Assembly: GCA_020048935.1 (NCBI GenBank) | Contig: JAIFLS010000088.1 | Span: 1 to 23,556 of the forward strand | Direction: 5' to 3' | DNA length: 23,556 nucleotides | DNA from: a bacterium | GTDB lineage: Bacteria > Verrucomicrobiota > Kiritimatiellia > UBA8416 | Shown here: piece after piece, positions 15,815 to 21,784 of the stretch | Layout of the letters: each line of letters starts with the position of its first letter | Position numbering within the stretch: the first letter of the stretch is position 1 | Notes under the pieces: model-generated | Seen by the model: only the letters and a program-made list of their open reading frames with translations | What the model was told of the DNA's origin: nothing | The model's database searches: none | Made by a program: the position numbers and the translations under genes

Positions 15815-16138
15815 ATGACAAAGATATGTAGAAGAGGATCAGTGCTGGTTGCGATCATGGCGACCATTCATCTTGTCGCGGCGCAGGCGGGAACCGTCCC
15901 GCTTGACCTGCCCAAACCCGATGGCAATCCGGGCAATCCGAAGAAGCCAGTCAAAGTCTACATTCTTGCCGGGCAGTCGAACATGGTCGGGATGGGCGAT
16001 ATCAGTGGTGCCCGGCCTGTGTATTCGAGCGTCTTTCTGTTGGCGGATCCGGCGGTCATTCCCGGCCCCATGCCGGTCGGGGGTTCGGCCCTCGCCCGCC
16101 ATGGTGTGTTCGACGCGAGAAAAACGGGGACGTTCTAG
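15815..16138 (+). pseudogene. SASA-type carbohydrate (sialate) O-acetylesterase, truncated after about 100 residues
   Basis: I choose the ATG at 15815 because AAGGAGAG (15803-15810) sits at the right distance; an in-frame ATG at 15797 overlaps the previous stop. The product has a signal peptide (hydrophobic SVLVAIMATIHLVAAQAG), then KPVKVYILAGQSNMVGMGD, the block I of the SGNH/SASA esterase family with the nucleophile Ser in GQSNM. Family members usually run to several hundred residues. Here coding similarity ends at about 16116 and the final RKTGTF plus stop are contributed by a repeat unit (core GGGACGTTCTAG) whose TAG terminates the frame. The missing 3' part is not found elsewhere in the window. 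The fragment lacks the later His/Asp block, so it should be inactive. Confidence 0.8.
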
Positions 16139-16280
16139 TTAATATACTAATCATTAATTGTTTATGATTTAATTGACACACTTCATATAAGGGCGGCCGC
16201 GCTTTACCCGATGTCGGCCGCGTTCCATTCTGCGTGAAATAGCGGGATCCTCATCGTCCTGGATAATACACTGCCGATTC
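16127..16280 (+). repeat. 154-bp direct repeat, copy 1
   Basis: This segment matches 19842-19995 at a constant offset of 3715 bp with only a handful of mismatches. It starts at GGGACGTTCTAG and ends at CACTGCCGATTC, after which the two copies diverge completely. It includes TAATTGACAC (16170-16179) and a GC-only hairpin GCGGCCG/CGGCCGC (16193-16199 with 16215-16221, 15-nt loop). Its left end truncates the SASA esterase; the unit itself, with GAAAAAC, starts at about 16119. Confidence 0.9.
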
Positions 16281-16320
16281 AGATCTGGACATGCAATCGG
16301 GCTAGAACATCAACAGATGT

Positions 16321-16379
16321 GTGTCAATTACATTATAAACAGCTATACTCCAATAACTTACCTAGAACGTCACCGTTTC
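16321..16379 (-). repeat. GGGACGTTCTAG-type terminal unit, inverted copy B
   Basis: Read on the minus strand this is GAAACGGTGACGTTCTAGG, then about 25 variable AT-rich bases, then GTAATTGACAC. Head and inner end match the first 60 bp of the 154-bp repeat, in opposite orientation; the middle does not. A weaker unit core (CTAGAACATC) precedes it at 16302-16311. Confidence 0.7.
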
Positions 16380-16397
16380 ATTCCGGATTGATCAAGG

Positions 16398-16456
16398 GTG
16401 TCAATTACATCACAACCAACTAGTTATCAATTACTTGCCTAGAACGTCCCCGTTTC
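16398..16456 (-). repeat. GGGACGTTCTAG-type terminal unit, inverted copy C
   Basis: On the minus strand: GAAACGGGGACGTTCTAGG, variable AT-rich middle, then GTAATTGACAC. With the unit at 16119-16179 it forms outward-facing inverted ends of a 338-bp stretch (16119-16456), as expected of a small non-autonomous element. The remaining gene-free bases to 16548 hold a T-run (16460-16467) and nothing else recognised. Confidence 0.7.
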
Positions 16457-16548
16457 TTCTTTTTTTTAGTTACGACCCCTATTCCCATACGTTCGAAAGA
16501 GGTGTCGCGTTCCGCTTGCCACAGCAGCCCAAGATGAGGCGACGACAT

Positions 16549-19500
16549 TCAATTCCGGTTCACGCGCAGCTGCAGGAAGCCTTGGCTGGTCTCCGAGGCG
16601 GGTGCAGTCGAGCGGACGATGATGGTTTCCACGGGGTTGCCGGTGCGACTGACTTCTGCACTTGTCGCGGTCACGGGGACAGTGGTAGTGGCGGAGTAGC
16701 TCGAACCATTTACCCACACCGCAAGATTGCTGGACGTCAGCACGGTGAAGCGTGCGTCGGTGGCGGCGAGGGCGCGGTTGAACTGGATGGCGAAATAGTT
16801 CGTGCTGCTCACGGTCACGAATTCTCCGAACGGCTTGCCGCTGGCGTCGGCAATGTGCGGATTCAGGCCGGAAGCGTACTCGACAAAATTCACGCAACCG
16901 TCTGCATCCGGGTCGGCGTCGGCGGCGGAGAGCAACGGGTTGGCGAAGCTCGCACCGAATTGCCCGAGAGCCCACAGGTCATACGGCGTGCTGTTGTTCG
17001 TGCTGACGACGAGAGAAACCGTGGCGACGTTGCCCGTCGTGCTGCCCATGACGGCGTAAGCAAAGCTGTCCACGCCCAGAAAGCCCGGGTTCGGCACATA
17101 GGAAAACCCGCCGTTGGTCTGGAGAAAAACCTGGCCGTTGAGCGGCGGCGCGATGAGTGTGGCGGTAAGTGCATCGCCGTCTTCTTCGGTTGTGGTGGTC
17201 AATGCGCCGGCGGCTGCGCTCGTCACGAGCGGCCCAGTCGCATCGAGTTTTAATCCGCGTGACAACGGAGCGTCGTCCACGGGATTGACCGTGACCGTGA
17301 AGCTCACGTTGGTGGATGCAAGGCCGTCCGAGATCGTGAGCGTAAGATGCGCGACTCCGTACTGATCGGGCGTAGGTATGAATTTCAGCGAACGCCCGCC
17401 TGAACCAGCCGGAGACGTGGTCACCCGCATACGGCCCTCGGGCAGCAGCGTCGGGTTGTCCGATGATAGCAGCAACATAATTTCGCGACCCGGCGATTGC
17501 ACATCACTGAGGGTGAAGGTCACCGAGCCCACCTCGTCTTCGTTCATCACCACATCGGCGATGGGGGTGCTTGTGGGTGGTGTGTTGTTGATGTTGCCAG
17601 TGAAAATACGACCAGTGGTGTCGGCTGAAATCGTAACAGGATTCGCGGGAAACATGATCCCGTTGCCTGTTGCTGTCATGTTATAACTGCCCGCCGGCAC
17701 GTTCGGGATGGTGTAATTACCCGCGCTGTCCGTCCACGCCATGAGATTGCTGGTGGCGTTGACGCGGATTCCTTCCTGCGGCAGGCCGGCCATGGTCACG
17801 CTGCCGCTCACTCGGAAATCGGTCGGCGCCCCGACGCGCACAACGATTTGAGCGCTGGCCACACCCCCTTTCATGTCGCTGACTTCGCAACGCACGACGT
17901 AATCGCCCGGGGCCGACCAACTCTTGCTGATCGCCGGGCCGTTGGTGCTGAACCAATTCCAATCGCCAAAACTCCAGTAATAGGCCAGCGCGTCGCCATT
18001 CGAGTCATTGGCAGTGGCGGTGAAACTAACAGGAGTGTTTGCCGCAACATTGGTAGCGCCCGCCGCGAGAGAGACGGCGGGAAGTGAGTTACCAGGGAAC
18101 TGCCCGAGATTCACCACCACATCCATCGCTTCGAACGTGGTGCCCGCGCGGGCGATGGGCGTGATGTGAATGCCCGCCGCCTTGTCCGACAACGTCCGCC
18201 CGATGTGCAGAGTGATGTCCGTGGTGTCGGTTGAGCCAGTCAGCAGACTCGTGCTTCCCAACGGCGTGCCCGGTGTGCAATCGAGGATCTCCGCCTGTCC
18301 GGCGGAGTTCGGCCACTGTGACCAGAGCACGCTCACGCCGTTTACCGCGTAAAGATTCGTAGTGTATTGCTGGCGATACTCGATCCAGTAATCGCGAAAG
18401 TCTTTGTTGATCCGCAGCGCGTAACGGTTCGAGACCGTGAGCGTCGGCACGTCGTGTGCCGTGAGCCGGTACACGCCGCTCGTGGTGACGATGCTGGTGT
18501 TGGTGTCGTCGATCCAGCACAGGCGATGCTTGTAGGGCGTGATGTAATGGCCGCGGGGAAATGAAGTCATATCGCCCATGACGCAAAACGGGTTTCCATA
18601 GGGCAGATCCACGCCCGGGCCAAGCGGGTCGCGGTCCGAAGTGTTCCAGCGGTTCGCGTGATCAAGGCCGAGGCAATGGCCGATCTCATGACCGACCACG
18701 CGCGCGTCGAGCGTTGGGCCGGACTGGTTAACGAGACACAAACGATGGCCGAGTGCGGCGGTGCTGTTACCGAGCCCCAGCTTGCTTGTGGGTGCGAGGT
18801 AAATGTCGAAGTCATAATCTTCCGCCTGAAAGCCCGCAGCCCGCGCCGCTTCGTGCGCCTCGACGAAAAACAGCCGAGATAGATTGGTGGTCGCGTAGTT
18901 CGTCGACGCCATGGACATCACCAACACCGGGGTGATGACCGCTTCCAGCTGGAATTGACCATGGGAACACTCGTAAAAATAATTGCTCACCGAGAGCATC
19001 GAACTGGCAATGTTGTTACTGGTGATGCCGGGAGTGTGATCTGGAAACTGGATTCGCATCACGAGCGCACGCTTGTGGCCGCGCGTCCAGTTGTCGGGCT
19101 CGAACGGCTCGCCGACTTTGTCGAACCATAGCGCGGGATCATTTTGCGCGGTGATGGAGAAACTGTTGGTCGTGCTGCCGCCGTGACCGTCGCTGACCGT
19201 CACGCTCACGACGTTGCTGTTGAAACCGGACGGCAGGCGGTTGGTCGCGACCGCGTTGGTGCTGATCAAACCATCAGGGAACAACCAACGATACGTTAGC
19301 GCATCGCCATCCGCATCTTGGGCGGCCACGGAATACACCACCGGCTGATTCCAGAGCATCGGGTTGGGCGTGGCCCGCGCGTCGAGAATGACGGGTGAAG
19401 TGTTGGCCGCGGCGACTGAATGAACCAGCGCAGTGATCGCGGTCAGGCAGAAGAAAAATTTAAAAATGAATGGATAATATATCGCTTTTTTGGCAGTACA

Positions 19501-19551
19501 GGCACGAGCCCGCTGAGACCGCTCAGAACAATCCTGAAACATGGCTTTCAT
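16549..19551 (-). CDS. Secreted metzincin-like metalloprotease with PKD and cadherin-like domains
   Basis: A 1000-residue protein, intact. The N-terminus carries a signal peptide (hydrophobic FIFKFFFCLTAITALV, cleavage near residue 49). Domains in order: PKD/cadherin-like (50-135); catalytic domain (about 140-480) with HEIGHCLGLDH at 288-298, the HExxHxxGxxH zinc signature of metzincins, and a candidate Met-turn CVMGDM (M325); PKD-like (490-573); carboxypeptidase-regulatory-like sandwich (578-645); two cadherin-like domains (660-758, 770-850; the second has FLGVDSFAYAV); a DPDADGCVNFVEYASGLNP linker (about 879-898) and a terminal beta-domain. Family assignment is M11/M6-like at best; E289 would be the general base. 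The ATG at 19551 is the first in frame; another at 19542 is possible, and neither has a good ribosome binding site. The gene lies alone between the two 154-bp repeats, opposite in strand to the decaying locus. Likely role: extracellular protein degradation. Confidence 0.88.
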   Translation of the reverse strand: MKAMFQDCSERSQRARACTAKKAIYYPFIFKFFFCLTAITALVHSVAAANTSPVILDARATPNPMLWNQPVVYSVAAQDADGDALTYRWLFPDGLISTNAVATNRLPSGFNSNVVSVTVSDGHGGSTTNSFSITAQNDPALWFDKVGEPFEPDNWTRGHKRALVMRIQFPDHTPGITSNNIASSMLSVSNYFYECSHGQFQLEAVITPVLVMSMASTNYATTNLSRLFFVEAHEAARAAGFQAEDYDFDIYLAPTSKLGLGNSTAALGHRLCLVNQSGPTLDARVVGHEIGHCLGLDHANRWNTSDRDPLGPGVDLPYGNPFCVMGDMTSFPRGHYITPYKHRLCWIDDTNTSIVTTSGVYRLTAHDVPTLTVSNRYALRINKDFRDYWIEYRQQYTTNLYAVNGVSVLWSQWPNSAGQAEILDCTPGTPLGSTSLLTGSTDTTDITLHIGRTLSDKAAGIHITPIARAGTTFEAMDVVVNLGQFPGNSLPAVSLAAGATNVAANTPVSFTATANDSNGDALAYYWSFGDWNWFSTNGPAISKSWSAPGDYVVRCEVSDMKGGVASAQIVVRVGAPTDFRVSGSVTMAGLPQEGIRVNATSNLMAWTDSAGNYTIPNVPAGSYNMTATGNGIMFPANPVTISADTTGRIFTGNINNTPPTSTPIADVVMNEDEVGSVTFTLSDVQSPGREIMLLLSSDNPTLLPEGRMRVTTSPAGSGGRSLKFIPTPDQYGVAHLTLTISDGLASTNVSFTVTVNPVDDAPLSRGLKLDATGPLVTSAAAGALTTTTEEDGDALTATLIAPPLNGQVFLQTNGGFSYVPNPGFLGVDSFAYAVMGSTTGNVATVSLVVSTNNSTPYDLWALGQFGASFANPLLSAADADPDADGCVNFVEYASGLNPHIADASGKPFGEFVTVSSTNYFAIQFNRALAATDARFTVLTSSNLAVWVNGSSYSATTTVPVTATSAEVSRTGNPVETIIVRSTAPASETSQGFLQLRVNRN

Positions 19552-19558
19552 TAGCTAG

Positions 19559-19587
19559 AGGATATATAAATCCGGCATGAATGTCAA
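19559..19587 (-). promoter_or_regulatory. Promoter of the metzincin gene
   Basis: On the minus strand TTGACA (19587-19582) and TATCCT (19564-19559) are separated by exactly 17 bp, a near-consensus sigma-70-type pair. Transcription would begin at about 19552, at or one base before the ATG at 19551, so the message is either leaderless or translated from the ATG at 19542. Confidence 0.6.
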
Positions 19588-19708
19588 GATCGCTAAAGAT
19601 TGTGCGCGACGAATCGCCGGGGATCGTGTAGCTTTCAAAATCGGAATTCTTGTAACGAGAAAAAGCGGAAAGTAACAGCCTGTCGATGACCTCTTTTGAC
19701 CTCATAAC

Positions 19709-19800
19709 CTACAACTCAATCTTCAGCAAATACCCGATCGTGCCCAGCTTCACCGTCGGTAGCGTAACTACCAGTCCTTCGGCGCCCGACGTCCACGAGC
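19709..19800 (-). pseudogene. C-terminal remnant of a glycoside hydrolase (alpha-L-fucosidase-like)
   Basis: Reading on the minus strand from 19798 to the TAG at 19709-19711 gives 29 residues with SWTSGAEGLVVTLP and GYLLKIEL at the end. A pattern of form GLxVTLP-x(8-10)-ALKI is the usual last beta-strand pair of GH29 fucosidases and some related hydrolases. The rest of the gene is absent: upstream sequence on this strand is immediately the repeat unit at 19801-19823. The call rests on a short motif and is tentative. The gap between this stop and the protease ATG holds only the promoter. Confidence 0.45.
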
Positions 19801-19823
19801 GAAAACGGGGACGTTCTAGTTAA
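19801..19823 (+). repeat. GGGACGTTCTAG-type unit, head only (copy D)
   Basis: GAAAACGGGGACGTTCTAGT followed by TAA. Only the outer 20-odd bases of the unit are present, without TAATTGACAC. It stands in tandem with the full unit at 19835-19894 and abuts the truncated glycosidase remnant. Confidence 0.7.
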
Positions 19824-19841
19824 GCGAAAACGGCGAGAACC

Positions 19842-19995
19842 GGGACGTTCTAGGTAATATACTAATCATTAATCAGTTATGAGTTAATTGACACACTTCA
19901 TATATGGGCGGCCGCGCTTTACCCGATGTCGGCCGCGTTCCATTCTGCGTGAAATAGCGGGATCCTCATCGTCCTGGATAATACACTGCCGATTC
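19842..19995 (+). repeat. 154-bp direct repeat, copy 2
   Basis: Near-identical to 16127-16280. The terminal unit extends from about 19835 to 19894 (TAATTGACAC at 19885-19894). The right end (CACTGCCGATTC, to 19995) abuts recN coding sequence at base 19996, so the last 36 residues and the stop codon of the recN frame are read from this repeat. Confidence 0.9.
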
Positions 19996-21641
19996 ACCCT
20001 TGCATGCTGCAGGGTCACGCTGGTCAGGTCCTTGCCGCCGAGCATGCGGGCCACCTCCTCGGCACGGGCCTCGCCCTTGATCGGCGCGATCGCGGTGCAG
20101 GTGCGCCCCTCGCGCACGGCCTTGGAAACGACGAAATGCGTGCCCCCATGCACCGCGACCTGCGGCAGATGGGTGATGCAGATGACCTGGTGAGACCCCG
20201 ACACCGCCGCCAGTTTGCGTCCGACGGCACTCCCCATCTCGCCGCCGAGGTTGGCATCGATCTCGTCGAAGAACAGGACCGGTATCCGGTCGTGCGCCGC
20301 CAGCACGGCCTTGACCGCCAGCATGACGCGCGAGATCTCACCGCTGGAGGCGATCGCCTTGAGCGAGCGCAGCGGCTCGCCGACATTCGGAGCAAACCCA
20401 AAATCGATCTCGTCGAGCCCCGCCGGTCCGGGCACGGAAGCCGGGGCCACGGTGATGGTGAAACGCGCATGGGCAAACCCGAGATCGTGCAACTGCCCGG
20501 TAATGGTCTTCGCCAGCGACGCTGAACAGGCGCTGCGCGCGGCAGTCAGGGCGCCGCCCGCCTTCTCCATGGCCTTGCGGGCCCGCTGGATCTGCGCATC
20601 CAGTTCGGCGATCCGCTCACCGCGGCTCTCCAGCTCGCGCAACTGCTCGCGGGCATGCTCCAGGAACACCTGCATCGCCGGGATATCCTTCCCGTACTTG
20701 CGCTTGAGCTTCTGTAGCAGCGCCATGCGGTCCTCCAGCCACTGCAACCGCTCGGGATCGGCCTCGATCCGCTGGACAGTCCCGCCGACGCTCGCCGCCA
20801 GTTCCTTGACCTGCACGCTGATGGATTCGACCTCGGCCTCCCAGTCGCGTCCCTCGGGGATCAGTCCGGCCAGCTCCGGAACCGCGCGCCGGGCCAGGGT
20901 CAGGGCGTTGAACGCGGAGGCGTCATCCTCGATCAGCGCATTGCAGATCGCGTCGCCCAGCTCGATGATCCGGGAGGCATTGGCATTACGGGTATGCTCC
21001 TGAAGCAGTTCTTCCTCATCGGTATGCGCGAGATCGGCTGCCTCGAGTTCCTTGATCTGGAAGGCCAGCAGGTCGATCCGGGCGGCGGTATCCTGGTCTG
21101 GACCATCCAGGCGCTGACGAGCCGCCTGCAGGTCGAGCAGTTGACGGTAGGTCTCGCCGAACGCAGCCAGCTCGCCATCGAGGTGACCATAGGCATCCAG
21201 CACATCGCGCTGGAAAGCCGGCACCAGCAGCGATTGGTGCTCATGCGGCCCGTGCATGTCCACCAGCAGCGCGCCCAGTTGCCGCAGCACCTGGAGCGTG
21301 ACCGGCGAATCATTGACCATCATGCGTCCGGCACCCGCCGTGGCGATCACGCGCCGGATCAGCAGCACGCCTTCCTCGCAGGGTGGCAGTCCGGCGGTCT
21401 CCAGCACAGCGTCCACCCCGGCGCTGTCGCCCAGCGCGAACGCCGCCTCGACCTGGCACTGCGGTTCCCCCGCGCGGATCACCGACTTATCGGCCCGCTC
21501 GCCCAGGATCAGGTTCAGCGCGTCGGCCAGCATCGACTTGCCCGCGCCGGTCTCGCCGGTAATGACGTTGAGACCGGGCATGAACTCGACCCGGGCCTCA
21601 TCGACAATCGCCAGATTTCGGATTCTTAATTGTGAAAGCAT
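19884..21641 (-). CDS. recN: DNA repair protein RecN with a repeat-derived C-terminal tail
   Basis: SMC-like ATPase that acts in recombinational repair of double-strand breaks in the cytoplasm. From the ATG at 21641 (MLSQLRIRNLAIVDEARVEF, the usual RecN start) it has 585 residues: Walker A GETGAGKS (29-36), the VDMHGPHEHQSLL motif, a long helical coiled-coil middle, the ABC signature region SSGEISRVMLAVK, Walker B LFFDEIDANLGG and the ITHLPQVAVHG switch. A GTG at 21662 would add seven residues, but sequence there is not family-like. RecN normally ends soon after MLGG...TLxHAR; here MLGGKDLTSVTLQHAR is followed by 36 basic residues encoded by the 154-bp repeat. The ATPase parts are complete, so the protein is probably functional with a replaced last few residues. 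It is divergent from parE with 143 bp between starts. Confidence 0.95.
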   Translation of the reverse strand: MLSQLRIRNLAIVDEARVEFMPGLNVITGETGAGKSMLADALNLILGERADKSVIRAGEPQCQVEAAFALGDSAGVDAVLETAGLPPCEEGVLLIRRVIATAGAGRMMVNDSPVTLQVLRQLGALLVDMHGPHEHQSLLVPAFQRDVLDAYGHLDGELAAFGETYRQLLDLQAARQRLDGPDQDTAARIDLLAFQIKELEAADLAHTDEEELLQEHTRNANASRIIELGDAICNALIEDDASAFNALTLARRAVPELAGLIPEGRDWEAEVESISVQVKELAASVGGTVQRIEADPERLQWLEDRMALLQKLKRKYGKDIPAMQVFLEHAREQLRELESRGERIAELDAQIQRARKAMEKAGGALTAARSACSASLAKTITGQLHDLGFAHARFTITVAPASVPGPAGLDEIDFGFAPNVGEPLRSLKAIASSGEISRVMLAVKAVLAAHDRIPVLFFDEIDANLGGEMGSAVGRKLAAVSGSHQVICITHLPQVAVHGGTHFVVSKAVREGRTCTAIAPIKGEARAEEVARMLGGKDLTSVTLQHARVNRQCIIQDDEDPAISRRMERGRHRVKRGRPYMKCVN

Positions 21642-21704
21642 GGGGAAAGCATACAACGCCACCGAGCCAGACGCAAAGCGGAAATTTTGCGGACGGACAA
21701 GTGC

Positions 21705-21733
21705 TTGCCAGCGGCGGGCGTTCTGTGTTAGTT
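21705..21733 (+). promoter_or_regulatory. Possible promoter of parE
   Basis: TTGCCA (21705-21710) and TTAGTT (21728-21733) are spaced by 17 bp within the 143-bp divergent region, about 50 bases before the ATG at 21785. The -10 match is moderate. No recognisable promoter was found for recN on the other strand. Confidence 0.35.
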
Positions 21734-21784
21734 TCCGTCCTCATTGCGATTAAACCCATTTTGCTGGATTCCCAAGGGCTACCC

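Noticed and set aside
16193..16221. GCGGCCG/CGGCCGC hairpin considered as a terminator for the esterase stub
   Set aside because: The loop is long (15 nt), no T-run follows, and the same hairpin lies within the recN frame in the other repeat copy, so it is treated as part of the element.
16302..16456. Repeated CTAGAAC-containing units considered as a CRISPR array
   Set aside because: Only three close cores, in orientation opposite to neighbouring units, with unequal spacing and variable middles; no cas genes. They fit element ends better.
16435..17253. 272-codon plus-strand open frame antisense to the protease
   Set aside because: It begins inside a repeat unit and runs antisense to well-supported cadherin-like domains; no ribosome binding site or motif.
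19523..19705. 60-codon minus-strand open frame overlapping the protease start
   Set aside because: It overlaps the protease signal-peptide region and contains that gene's promoter within it. No recognisable motif and no ribosome binding site; kept out, though not disproved.
21642..21662. GTG start for RecN seven codons upstream
   Set aside because: RecN proteins normally begin with ML-x-x-L-x-I-x-N-L-A-I, which matches the ATG at 21641.
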